Source: PALSA-1296 sp038210275 (GTDB lineage Bacteria; Bacteroidota; Ignavibacteria; Palsa-1295). From it: a DNA stretch of 64,000 nucleotides. Where the stretch lies: NCBI GenBank assembly GCA_038210275.1, contig JBBQWV010000001.1, positions 62,001-126,000 of the forward strand, read 5' to 3'. Below the pieces are notes generated by a model that saw only the letters and a program-made list of their open reading frames with translations, was not told where the DNA came from and ran no database searches. Shown piece by piece: positions 45,203 to 54,013 of this stretch (positions are counted from its first letter, which is position 1; each line of letters begins with the position of its first letter). Made by a program: the position numbers and the translations under genes.

Positions 45203-45589
45203 ATGATCTTCGGCATCGGCATTGATACGATTGAAGTCCCTCGAATAGAGAAGACAATTGCCGAATACGGAGAGCAATTCCTAACCAGAATTTTTACTCA
45301 TGATGAAGTTGCATATTGCAAATCTCGTAAATTTAGCGGCGAGCATTACGCCGCACGCTTCGCAGCGAAGGAAGCATTCGCAAAAGCGATTGGAACCGGC
45401 ATCCGTAATGGCTTCAAATGGAGCGAAGTTGAAGTGAGGCATGAGTTTTCGGGTAAACCAAAGATCGTTCTGCATGGCTCAATGATCGAACTTGTAGCGA
45501 AGATCGTGGGTGCAGAGTATCAAATCCAGCTATCGCTTACCCATACGAAAAATATAGCAGAAGCGATGGTAGTGCTGGAAAAGTTGTAG
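45203..45589 (+). CDS. acpS: Holo-[acyl-carrier-protein] synthase
   Basis: Transfers 4'-phosphopantetheine from CoA to apo-ACP, switching on fatty acid synthesis. The 128-residue length is typical. GIGIDTIEVPRIEK contains Asp8 and ARFAAKEAFAKAIGTG contains Glu57, the two magnesium-binding residues; the C-terminal LSLTHTKNIAEAMVV is also characteristic. A family A repeat lies on each side of the gene (44973 and 45610). Confidence 0.95.
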   Translation: MIFGIGIDTIEVPRIEKTIAEYGEQFLTRIFTHDEVAYCKSRKFSGEHYAARFAAKEAFAKAIGTGIRNGFKWSEVEVRHEFSGKPKIVLHGSMIELVAKIVGAEYQIQLSLTHTKNIAEAMVVLEKL

Positions 45590-45609
45590 TTTTGTAAGTG
45601 ATGTGTACA

Positions 45610-45728
45610 TGTCATTGCGAGAAGGGCTTTAGCCCGACGAAGCAATCCCCTAAATCGTGGTAGAGACTTAGGTACTGCAAACGATGAGGGATTGCTTCGT
45701 CGTCGCTGCGCGACTCCTCGCAATGACA
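45610..45728. repeat. Family A dispersed palindromic repeat, complete unit
   Basis: Termini TGTCATTGCGAGAAG and CTCCTCGCAATGACA with inner hairpins GGGCTTTAGCCC and CGTCGCTGCGCGAC. Its central part (AATCGTGGTAGAGACTTAGG) is nearly the same as that of the unit at 61435-61556, so these two are close relatives. Confidence 0.9.
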
Positions 45729-45753
45729 CAATATGTGAATAATTAATACGACC

Positions 45754-46269
45754 ATGACAGTCCAAGGCGAATTTTTTGATGTTTCTCAATCCAAACCAGG
45801 AGATGAACTTCCAGATATGCCATCTGCTCAGTCAGAACGGTCACGGCGCGGGTTGAAGGACTTTACGATTCCAAAACTCTATAGCTCGATCTCGGAAGTG
45901 AGTGCGCTTACGGGCATTGAACAATATGTGCTCCGATATTGGGAGACAGAGTTCGATGAACTGCGTCCTCATAAAAATCGTGCGGGAAATAGGATCTATG
46001 CCCAGAAGGACGTGAAAATTATTTCGCGCATTAAAGAGCTTTTGCGCGATGAGCGCTATACGATCGAGGGAGCAAAACAAATTTTAAAACAAGAGCGCGA
46101 AGCCGAGAAGCGCTCTTCGGTTGCGGAAGTAAAGCCTATCGTTGATGAAGCGCAGTTGCCGATCATTCCTCCTCCTCCACCGACACAAATATCTGTGCCG
46201 ATAAATGAACTGCATGAAATTAAAAGATCGCTCGTTGATTTGAGAGAACGCTTAGCGTACGCCAAGTAA
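45754..46269 (+). CDS. MerR family transcriptional regulator
   Basis: The 171-residue protein has a winged-helix MerR domain at about residues 38-110: LYSSISEVSALTGIEQYVLRYWETEF, HKNRAGNRIYAQKDVKIISRIKELL and YTIEGAKQIL. The N-terminus is a polar tail and the C-terminus is proline-rich (IIPPPPPTQISV) followed by a coiled-coil-like helix. No metal-binding cysteines are seen, so the inducer is unknown. Its 3' end overlaps the convergent acyltransferase gene by 18 bases. Confidence 0.9.
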   Translation: MTVQGEFFDVSQSKPGDELPDMPSAQSERSRRGLKDFTIPKLYSSISEVSALTGIEQYVLRYWETEFDELRPHKNRAGNRIYAQKDVKIISRIKELLRDERYTIEGAKQILKQEREAEKRSSVAEVKPIVDEAQLPIIPPPPPTQISVPINELHEIKRSLVDLRERLAYAK

Positions 46270-47520
46270 ACTTCCGATCTTCGAATAGATGGGATACAGT
46301 TTGCTCTCCGGTTTTGGGACTGAAAGGAATGGTTTTTCGAAGTACTTGAAAAAGAAATAGATCGGAATAAGGGAGATGAGCATACATCCTACTCTGATAA
46401 AGAACGCTGCAACATCGCCCGGAGCCGACGGTACAAAAAGAGAAACTAGCCAGCCAAATTGTGAATGAATGAGATAAAACGAATAGCTCATTATTCCTAA
46501 CTTAATAAATATTTTTGCAAACTGCGAAGAGTCTTTTTCTTGGTGGTCACCAATTTTCGAAAGTGTTACTGCGGCAAGAAGAAGCGCGAATGCGAGTCCG
46601 AATAATCCGTCGGTAATGATCCATGCAGCCTTTGATAGCGTGGTTTCTATTGCAGCTCCAAAGAGGAGAACACTGGCTAAAAGTAGCGGCAGCCGCTTAT
46701 TGGCAAATCGTAATCCCGTCCCTTTTTCGGCATGATACTTTGCAAAATATTCAGCAACGAAGGCGCCAAGTAGCCATTCAAGCATACGCGCAGGAAGGAT
46801 TCCCATGCTGACGAATGGTCCTACTTGAGCGATAGAAATAAGATTTCCACCAAGATAATAGATTGCAATATATCTCCAGAGGAGTGAAATGATTACGAAA
46901 AGAATAACTGATTTTCCTACTCCCAATTTCCTGAACGTAAGAAGAAAAAGAGGATAGGCGAGATAGAGTTGAAATTCCAAAGAGAGAGACCAGAAGACAC
47001 TTGCAATAGAATAAAATTGATTTTCAAAAAAGCCATGCAGCATCGTAATGTGTGATATCACATCCCACCCTGTCGGAATAGGAAAATGCTCGCCAATATG
47101 CAATGACGGAAAAAAACTTGCGGCTTTCATGACGAATGCCGTGCCAAGTAGCGCAACAATATATGCAGGGTAGAGACGCCAAATTCTACGCGTAAAAAAC
47201 TCTCTACCTTTAAATTGATAACTTCCTTTTGAATATTTTTTTCTTGCATAGGGAAGATGAATGCAAAAACCGGAGAGAACAAGAAAAAGGGAAACGCCAA
47301 GATAACCCCACCGAAGCGGAGAAATCAAATACACGAAGAGTGAAGGATTCGGAGTCTGCGTTACAATGCCTATTGATTGCCATGCATAACTTCCGTCATG
47401 TCCCCAAATATGGTAGAGCGCGACGGAAAGCGCGGCGATACCACGCAAAATATCCACAGAATGAAGCCGGAGTTTTTTCTCCGCAGGCAATGCGCTGATC
47501 TCGGACTGGTTAGAATTCAC
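46252..47520 (-). CDS. Acyltransferase 3 family membrane protein
   Basis: The 422-residue protein starts a first helix with LHSVDILRGIAALSVALYHIWG (Asp-x-x-Arg and His, the family's active-site signature) and has about ten transmembrane helices (LGVSLFLVLSGFCIHLP, WSLSLEFQLYLAYPLFLL, LLLASVLLFGAAIE). Such enzymes O-acylate cell-surface glycans or lipids. A basic, partly disordered start precedes helix 1. The gene is adjacent to a small unknown gene on the same strand. Confidence 0.9.
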   Translation of the reverse strand: MNSNQSEISALPAEKKLRLHSVDILRGIAALSVALYHIWGHDGSYAWQSIGIVTQTPNPSLFVYLISPLRWGYLGVSLFLVLSGFCIHLPYARKKYSKGSYQFKGREFFTRRIWRLYPAYIVALLGTAFVMKAASFFPSLHIGEHFPIPTGWDVISHITMLHGFFENQFYSIASVFWSLSLEFQLYLAYPLFLLTFRKLGVGKSVILFVIISLLWRYIAIYYLGGNLISIAQVGPFVSMGILPARMLEWLLGAFVAEYFAKYHAEKGTGLRFANKRLPLLLASVLLFGAAIETTLSKAAWIITDGLFGLAFALLLAAVTLSKIGDHQEKDSSQFAKIFIKLGIMSYSFYLIHSQFGWLVSLFVPSAPGDVAAFFIRVGCMLISLIPIYFFFKYFEKPFLSVPKPESKLYPIYSKIGSLLGVR

Positions 47521-47544
47521 CAGCGCAAATAGAATGAAAAAAGT

Positions 47545-47832
47545 TTAGCGGTGAGCCGGTTCGAGCTTTACAGGACCAACTTGTTTTTTCAACTTGTCGA
47601 TCACTTCGCTTCTTTTTAGCCCAAGTTTCGCCTGAAAAAGAGTGACCTTAAAGGTCGGGCGAATCGTTGAACTGGTAGTGTGAGAGTGGAATTTATCGGA
47701 ATATTTCCAACCTGTATCACGGAGAAGTTCTTGCACCATAGCAACTTGCAGGCGCGAGAGAGGGGTAGAAATACGAATGGATGGTTCTTCAGAGCCAGGA
47801 ACGAGTTCTTTGTCTTTCGAGACCATTCTCAT
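47545..47832 (-). CDS. Small hypothetical protein
   Basis: Not recognised. The 95-residue product is basic and has no signal or membrane segment; the middle part (SRLQVAMVQELLRDTGWKYSDKF) and the C-terminus (FQAKLGLKRSEVIDKLKKQVG) are predicted helices. ATG 47826 is an alternative start giving MVSKDKE. It precedes the acyltransferase gene by 24 bases on the same strand, which supports it being real. Confidence 0.55.
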   Translation of the reverse strand: MRMVSKDKELVPGSEEPSIRISTPLSRLQVAMVQELLRDTGWKYSDKFHSHTTSSTIRPTFKVTLFQAKLGLKRSEVIDKLKKQVGPVKLEPAHR

Positions 47833-47958
47833 AAGCGATCCTTCTATATTAGTTAATAAAAACTGAAAGAATATGTTGAATTCTTTCCGAATGATTAATG
47901 AGGAATAATGAACGCATCTTTAATGATGAAAGTGCCTTTTTTCGTAGATTTGTATACA

Positions 47959-48744
47959 ATGATTCGACTAAAACGACTGAGCATCTTATTGATTCCTATG
48001 GTCTTATGGGCAAATCATGGTTGGGCACAAATAGCGCCAATTGAGGGAATTCGGCTAGTTCGGATAACCTTTTTGACTCCCAACCTTGATTCCCTGACCC
48101 GGGCTTTTTTGAAGCGAGGGTATAAGATAATTCAAGGCAAACGCGAGGCAGGCGGCATCTTTAACAATAGCATACGCTTTCCGAATGGTTGTCAGATGAT
48201 ACTTGAGACGACGCTATCAAGTGACCCCAATGATTGGCGATATGCAGCATTAAAAAAATATGGCACACATATTTCCGGAATTGCTTTCGAAACGAATCAT
48301 CCTGATGCGCTTCGTGAATCACTGCGATCTCTTGGCATTCCTGTTAGCCCGATTGGTTCATATTCTCAAGTGCGGTTGGATGGATCGCAATATCTGAGTC
48401 AGGCATTTGCGATAGATACCTGCGCTCCACTTGATGTAGTATTCTATTCAAAAGATACTTCCACTGAGCATTCTCAAGAAATAGATTCGCTTTCTCATCA
48501 TAGGAATCGGGTGTATAGATTCGATTGGGTATTGCTCTCGGCAGGAATTTCAGTGGAGAAAAATTTGCGGAAAGTATTTGAAGTGATCAGCACTTGGAAA
48601 CTTCACGAAGGTTGTTGCGATTTTTGGCGGGTTGGTCCGGCTGATGATTTCTGTTTTTTCAGATTCGAGCCCCCGCTAAAAAAAAATGGAAGCTTGAGCG
48701 ATTGGCTTTCGATAGAACCCGATAATATTTATTTTGCTTACTAA
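47959..48744 (+). CDS. Exported VOC (glyoxalase-like) family protein
   Basis: ATG 47959 gives a signal peptide (MIRLKRLSILLIPMVLWANHGWAQ) and 261 residues; the ATG at 47908 adds 17 residues before it. The mature part has a glyoxalase-like alpha/beta pattern: LVRITFLTPNLDSLTRAFLKRGYKII, FPNGCQMILE, GIAFETNHPDALRESLRSLGI. Catalytic metal ligands are not clear, so it may be a binding protein only. It is convergent with dcd, with two bases between the stops. Confidence 0.7.
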   Translation: MIRLKRLSILLIPMVLWANHGWAQIAPIEGIRLVRITFLTPNLDSLTRAFLKRGYKIIQGKREAGGIFNNSIRFPNGCQMILETTLSSDPNDWRYAALKKYGTHISGIAFETNHPDALRESLRSLGIPVSPIGSYSQVRLDGSQYLSQAFAIDTCAPLDVVFYSKDTSTEHSQEIDSLSHHRNRVYRFDWVLLSAGISVEKNLRKVFEVISTWKLHEGCCDFWRVGPADDFCFFRFEPPLKKNGSLSDWLSIEPDNIYFAY

Positions 48745-48746
48745 AG

Positions 48747-49304
48747 TTACTTCCAGCGTCCGGCTTCGTTGTCGTAATTCTTGAACATCATTGATTCGAC
48801 CGGCTTGATCGTTCGTGTATTGTATTTTGCATTTCCTTTTGTGGCATAAGGAACAAGACATTCGCCTTTGACCTCAAAATAAATAAGCTGTCCTATCGGC
48901 ATTCCAGCATAGATTCGCACGGGTTGCTTCACGGAAATTTCGAGAGTCCATGTATTACAAAATCCAACATCACCTTTGCCGGCTGTGGCATGAATATCAA
49001 TACCAAGTCTACCGACACTGGACTTGCCTTCAAGAAATGGGACGTGCTTATGCGTTTCGGTATACTCTTCGGTTACACCGAGATAGAGCATATCGGTTCG
49101 GAGAACGAAGCCTTCATCAGGGATAGTGAAGTACTCGATCTCATTATGCTCACGCGCATCAAGAACAGCAGACTTATAGATCGCAAGCGTTGCGCCGAGA
49201 TGCACATCGTAACTATTCGAGCCAAGGCAATCGCGTCGGTAGGGTTCAATAACGATCGTTTTTGCTTCGATCTCTTGAAGAATGTCGTTGTCGGTTAATA
49301 TCAT
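48747..49304 (-). CDS. dcd: dCTP deaminase
   Basis: Deaminates dCTP to dUTP for thymidylate synthesis. The 185-residue protein has the trimeric dUTPase fold motifs: LGSNSYDVHLGATL near residues 27-40, FLEGKSSVGRLGIDIHATAGKGD near 91-113, and GFCNTWTLEI near 115-124 with the catalytic Glu, then YAGMPIGQLIYF. All expected motifs are intact. A -7 element lies four bases upstream of the ATG. Confidence 0.94.
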   Translation of the reverse strand: MILTDNDILQEIEAKTIVIEPYRRDCLGSNSYDVHLGATLAIYKSAVLDAREHNEIEYFTIPDEGFVLRTDMLYLGVTEEYTETHKHVPFLEGKSSVGRLGIDIHATAGKGDVGFCNTWTLEISVKQPVRIYAGMPIGQLIYFEVKGECLVPYATKGNAKYNTRTIKPVESMMFKNYDNEAGRWK

Positions 49305-49308
49305 GGAT

Positions 49309-49317
49309 GCAAAAATA
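49309..49317 (-). promoter_or_regulatory. Bacteroidota-type -7 element before dcd
   Basis: On the minus strand TATTTTTGC lies four bases before the ATG at 49304. A CTTTTCA about 17 bases further upstream could serve as the -33 box. The transcript would have practically no leader. Confidence 0.5.
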
Positions 49318-49382
49318 ACCAGAATTTACATGATGAAAAGGATTTTCACGATTATTCTACCTTTCGGCAATACCAAAATTTG

Positions 49383-49420
49383 ATCCGCCGCGGCGGATTC
49401 ACTTCGTTCAGAATGACAAA
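49383..49420. repeat. Half of a family B repeat with perfect 16-bp palindrome
   Basis: ATCCGCCGCGGCGGAT (49383-49398) is followed by TCACTTCGTTCAGAATGACA, the right end of the GIY-YIG element. The left arm and gene are absent. It lies between dcd and the stop of the LamG cargo. Confidence 0.7.
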
Positions 49421-49426
49421 TGAAAA

Positions 49427-52400
49427 CTACTTTGCAATTATCACCGCACCTCTGGCTTCATATTCAAGGCTCTTCAGAACATAAATATATTCTCCGCTCG
49501 GAATGCCCTCTGTAGAAAATGTTGAGCGATGGATCCCCTTTATTTGGTCATCATCAATGATGGTGCGGATATGCCTGCCAAGCGCATCATAGAGATCGAG
49601 ATGTACTCTGCCCGGCAAACCTATTTCATAATCAAGATGAGCCATCGAAGACACAGGATTCGGATTAATTTTCGAAACGGAATAATTACCCTTGAAGATA
49701 ATTCCACCATGGTAATTACTGCAATCGGTTACAATAAATTCACCGCTTGATGAAAGCAGGTTTGCTGTATTGATGGGATCACTTGACTGAATAAAAATTC
49801 TTGTCGAGTCTTGGGGTCCCAAAAGCGCCTCTGCCTGCAAAATAAAAAATCTTCCAGCGACCGGAATAAGATTCTTTCCAGTGCCGGAAATTCGGATCGT
49901 GCTGTCATGAGCGAGACGTTCGAACTTCATTGTATATCCTTCTGAAAGCGTACCTTGTGTTTGAACTGTATCAAGAAAATAGACGACGGCAGGATCATAG
50001 GAAAGATCAACATGGAAACTATCCATATTAAAAAGAGGCAGATCTTTTCCTGCGATGCTGATGGGAATATCAATGATGTCGCCGACCCTTGCTTGTCTAT
50101 CAGGAATGCTATAGGTCACTTCCGGAATGCCGAGAGGTTTGAATACTCCTCTGCCCTTGAGCGATACTAAAACGATTTTCTCCGGTGCATCGGCAGAAAT
50201 GTTTACGGTATCAAAATATCCGATCGCACGCCCGGGAGTAAAACTTACGATATAACTGACTGACGAATCAGGAGGAATAATGAGTTGTCCACCTGTAGAT
50301 ATAGCGAATTCATTAACGCTGTTTTGAATGGCAGTAAGAGTAAGCGGGTATCCGCCGGTATTTGCTACGCTGAGAGCATTGTTTTTTGTTTGCCCGATTC
50401 CAACATCACCGAAATCAATGTTCGTAGAATCCACTTTCAAATGTGCTTCAACACCTTCTCCTCGAACGGGCAGGAAAGCGTCACCGGCAATATTCGAGTG
50501 CAGTAGTAACGTAGTGCTATCGAGCACCTCGTTCAGTGGAGAATAAGTAATAAAATATTTTCCGGAATCCCCTGCAAAAATAGTTTTTGATCCCGAAGGC
50601 GAGACTTGAAAATTTCCGCCGATAGAAACGCTCGTGATGTTGATGAGATCTGAGGGTAATATATTCTTTACCCACACGGTAATAACAGAATCATGATTGA
50701 CACGAACTTTTGTAAAGTCAATAAGGGAGGACGGCAGAGCCAGACCAGGCTGAATTCCTTTGCCGCGCAAGATGATCGTGTCCAAATAATTCTCCCAGTT
50801 GAAAATAACAGTAGATGTCTGTAAACCAAGTTTACTTGGCGTAAAAGTAATCGTGAGTGGCAGGAATGATGAGCCGCCAACATTTTGAATCTTTGGTAAC
50901 GGCGAGAAGTCAGAACTTGGCTGCGTTACCGTAATAACTGAGGCAGGGTATGTACCGACATTTTGAATATTAATTTGCATCGCCTGAGACGATGTACCTT
51001 TGAGAACGTCACCAAAATCAATGATGCGCGGTTTGAACTTCAGATCGCTTATCCCCGCTTTGCCGCGAAGAGTAATAATTCTTTTCTGCTCTCCGATCAT
51101 AATTGTATCGCTCGTTTCAAAAGAGCCAATCTTGTTTGGAGCGAATACAAAACATAGAGTAAGCGGCTCTATCGCATTCACAGAGTCAGGAAGTTTACTC
51201 ATCGTATTTTGTGAAAGCGAAAACGCCGAAGTCGCGGAATGAATTGAATCCTTAGTAATGGGAAGTTCAATACAACTTGGATTTAATAAGACAGTGCAAA
51301 GAGAATCTGACGTTCCAAATTTTATCGTTCCGAAATCCAAAACATTTGGGTTCAGTGAAAGAACAGCAGGAGGTCCACCCATTCCATGAAGTGAATAGAT
51401 AGTTGTATCACCACAAGGACCGAGTACTACTTCAAGATTTCCTACATATTCAATGGTATCTGTCGGTGAAAAGCTAACGGAAAATTGGTTTGCAGAGCCA
51501 TGCGGAATAACACCTCCTTTAATATTTGTTACACTAAAAACGGAGTTTTTCTCTATAAACCGGAATGAGACGATCGTATCATTTCCAAAACCTAAATTTT
51601 GTAAGGATACTGTAGCAGAAGCAACTTGATGCGGGCATACTGTTCCGAATTCAGTAAAGTTTGGCTTCCAGAGAAAGTTGGCTTTTTCTCTGACGCCGCG
51701 AACGGGAAATCTTGTTACAAAACATCCACTGTCATAAAGACTAAGACGCGCTTGCTCAAGAACTCCGAGTTGCTGTGGAGTAAAAGTTATAGTGATTTCT
51801 TTACTCTCGTTATTAGCAAGAGTAAATGGCATTGGCGGAGCAGTGACCGAGAAATTCTGTGATCCGTTCAGAATTGCATTGGTGATCGTGATGGCTCTTC
51901 CGCATTTGTTCGTAATCGTCTGCTTTTTGGAAGCGGGAGAAAGATCGCAGCCATTTCCAAAGTCAAGACTTGAATCACTGATGGAGATCAATCCAACTCC
52001 TAAAAGTCCGTGAAAATTCAGATAGGAATCTCCGCACGGGGAGAGAGGAAAGCGGGCATTGACATCGTATGTTCCAGGGTCGGTAGGCGCAAAGTGAATC
52101 GTAATTTTGATCGAATCACCTGCAATAAGTGACTTCGGCAAGATAGGATTTAGGAGCGTAAGGATACTATCTTTATCGAACGCCGGTTTACCTAATACTA
52201 CATTCCTTCCGCTCTTATTGATGAGTGTGATCGTCGTATCATGCGGTCCGCAGCTCGCGCCAAGATCAATGATGCTATTTTGCGCTGAGACATCCGGTCC
52301 TAAGACAGTAATAGAGATGGGGATTAACGTGTCGATATTGCAGCTACTCTGGTCTTGAAAATGAAGCATCGTCTCGAATATTCCGCATTCAGATGTGGTG

Positions 52401-54013
52401 TAGCGAATTTTAATTTTGACGCTGGAATCAGGTTTTAAGAAAGCTAAACCGGAGATCGGTGAACGCAATTGAAATCCGGGCGCTCCGACTAAACTCAGCG
52501 CAGGATCGGTTGATAGGGCGGCTGTGCCAATATTTTTCAGAATAATTATCGTATCAAAATTTGTGCTCGTTGGCGGTAAATGAATTGTTGGATAGCGCAC
52601 CTGATTAGGAACGGTAAAACGTGGAATGATACGCTCTCCGTGGAACGTGATCTTTGCAGAACTTTGGCATTCAGCCGTCGTTGCAGTCAGTGTCGTATTG
52701 ATAATGCCTGAAACACCCGGAAGCACGGTGAATTTGATATCTTGAAATTTTCCTACATCAATGGTAACCGGAAGCGCAGGACTTGTGATAACGATGTCAC
52801 CGAGAGGAGAAAATTTGAGAGAGTTAATTGTTACTGATTTCGTGCCGGTGTTCTTAATCAGCGTTTGGCTGGGATGTGGCAGATCGCAGGGAAGAAGATC
52901 CTTTCCCCCAAAGCGGAGGTTAAAATTTGAATCTTCGAATGCGATGGAGATTTTTTCAAAACGGAGCTCGATAGGTATGCGGAGTATTCCTCCGCAGATC
53001 GTTGTACTTGGAATAATAAGCGTATCGCGATAAAGCCCTGGTTTAGCAGGAGCGACATGGATTTGAACGATACCTAAATGCAGTGAATCGGCAGGAAGAG
53101 GAAAGCCAGTTGTCGCAGCACTGAACGTTGTGCCGATCTGGAAACCGACAGGATCGATATTCACTTGTTGTGATCCACGGTTATAAATATGGACTATGGT
53201 ATCGGTTGAAATCCCGCAAACCAAATCGGGAAATATGACACTCAATTCTTTTGAAGCAAGCATATAGGCGCTTGTAGCAGGTCCGCTTATGGGCGAAGTT
53301 GATGATGTAAGTACGGCAGATGAAAGCAGTGTGCCTTCACTTTTTCGTCCGGAGAAATCATGGAAGTTGGGTGTTGCAGGATCGTCGTCAAAACTATAGT
53401 ATCCTACAAGCCCGGCCTCTTTTCCTGAAAGAGATTTTTTCATCGAAGCAAGTATTTCCGCCGATGAACGCGCAATACTCCAGAACCTCAGCTCATCCAT
53501 GTTGCCGGTAAACGTTGCACCGCTCAGATTACTATGAGCGATGAGAATTGAATCAGTTGATGCGATCAGATTTTTTGCCGATGTTTGCTGCGATCTTTCG
53601 AGAATGCCGTTGATAAAGATTCGAATGCTGTCGTTCGGAGTAAACGTCACAGCATAGTGCTGCCAATTTTGTATGTTTGTAATATTCGCAGTCGTCAACG
53701 TGGTGATGCCATTATTAAGACGGAGAGTAACAATAAGTGAATCTCCTGAAGTAAAGGCAATACTAAATGCTCCTGTATCACCTTTATTTACTCTTTCGAC
53801 GAGACCTGCATGAGGGACGAACGAAGATGATTGCGCCCAAAACTCGATCGTGAATGCAGCGGGAAGCGAAATGTTTTTTGGATTTGAGATAATAGCATAA
53901 GAAGGTGTATTCACCGTGGTGAGCATATTCATCTTGCAATCTTGTGCGTCACTCTTTCTCCCACAGATGGCGAGAAGCATGAAGCAAAGAAAATATGAAT
54001 AATTCTTCTTCAT
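49427..54013 (-). CDS. Giant T9SS cargo: LamG, Hydin-like repeats, cohesin-like domain
   Basis: The 1528-residue protein has a signal peptide (ending SDAQ). Residues 45-225 form a LamG/concanavalin-like domain (FTIEFWAQSSSF, NWQHYAVTFTPNDSIRIFINGIL, GNMDELRFWSIARS). Then about ten ASPM/SPD-2/Hydin-like beta domains repeat the pattern LDFG...L.N.GC...I......F (residues 260-1290). Residues 1290-1430 (VGDIIDIPISIAGKDL, VDLSYDPAVVYF) resemble cohesin. The C-terminus (SKINPNPVSSMAHLDYEIGL to AVIIAK) is a T9SS domain. Its ATG abuts the stop codon of the OmpA-family gene, so the two are surely cotranscribed. Confidence 0.87.
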   Translation of the reverse strand: MKKNYSYFLCFMLLAICGRKSDAQDCKMNMLTTVNTPSYAIISNPKNISLPAAFTIEFWAQSSSFVPHAGLVERVNKGDTGAFSIAFTSGDSLIVTLRLNNGITTLTTANITNIQNWQHYAVTFTPNDSIRIFINGILERSQQTSAKNLIASTDSILIAHSNLSGATFTGNMDELRFWSIARSSAEILASMKKSLSGKEAGLVGYYSFDDDPATPNFHDFSGRKSEGTLLSSAVLTSSTSPISGPATSAYMLASKELSVIFPDLVCGISTDTIVHIYNRGSQQVNIDPVGFQIGTTFSAATTGFPLPADSLHLGIVQIHVAPAKPGLYRDTLIIPSTTICGGILRIPIELRFEKISIAFEDSNFNLRFGGKDLLPCDLPHPSQTLIKNTGTKSVTINSLKFSPLGDIVITSPALPVTIDVGKFQDIKFTVLPGVSGIINTTLTATTAECQSSAKITFHGERIIPRFTVPNQVRYPTIHLPPTSTNFDTIIILKNIGTAALSTDPALSLVGAPGFQLRSPISGLAFLKPDSSVKIKIRYTTSECGIFETMLHFQDQSSCNIDTLIPISITVLGPDVSAQNSIIDLGASCGPHDTTITLINKSGRNVVLGKPAFDKDSILTLLNPILPKSLIAGDSIKITIHFAPTDPGTYDVNARFPLSPCGDSYLNFHGLLGVGLISISDSSLDFGNGCDLSPASKKQTITNKCGRAITITNAILNGSQNFSVTAPPMPFTLANNESKEITITFTPQQLGVLEQARLSLYDSGCFVTRFPVRGVREKANFLWKPNFTEFGTVCPHQVASATVSLQNLGFGNDTIVSFRFIEKNSVFSVTNIKGGVIPHGSANQFSVSFSPTDTIEYVGNLEVVLGPCGDTTIYSLHGMGGPPAVLSLNPNVLDFGTIKFGTSDSLCTVLLNPSCIELPITKDSIHSATSAFSLSQNTMSKLPDSVNAIEPLTLCFVFAPNKIGSFETSDTIMIGEQKRIITLRGKAGISDLKFKPRIIDFGDVLKGTSSQAMQINIQNVGTYPASVITVTQPSSDFSPLPKIQNVGGSSFLPLTITFTPSKLGLQTSTVIFNWENYLDTIILRGKGIQPGLALPSSLIDFTKVRVNHDSVITVWVKNILPSDLINITSVSIGGNFQVSPSGSKTIFAGDSGKYFITYSPLNEVLDSTTLLLHSNIAGDAFLPVRGEGVEAHLKVDSTNIDFGDVGIGQTKNNALSVANTGGYPLTLTAIQNSVNEFAISTGGQLIIPPDSSVSYIVSFTPGRAIGYFDTVNISADAPEKIVLVSLKGRGVFKPLGIPEVTYSIPDRQARVGDIIDIPISIAGKDLPLFNMDSFHVDLSYDPAVVYFLDTVQTQGTLSEGYTMKFERLAHDSTIRISGTGKNLIPVAGRFFILQAEALLGPQDSTRIFIQSSDPINTANLLSSSGEFIVTDCSNYHGGIIFKGNYSVSKINPNPVSSMAHLDYEIGLPGRVHLDLYDALGRHIRTIIDDDQIKGIHRSTFSTEGIPSGEYIYVLKSLEYEARGAVIIAK

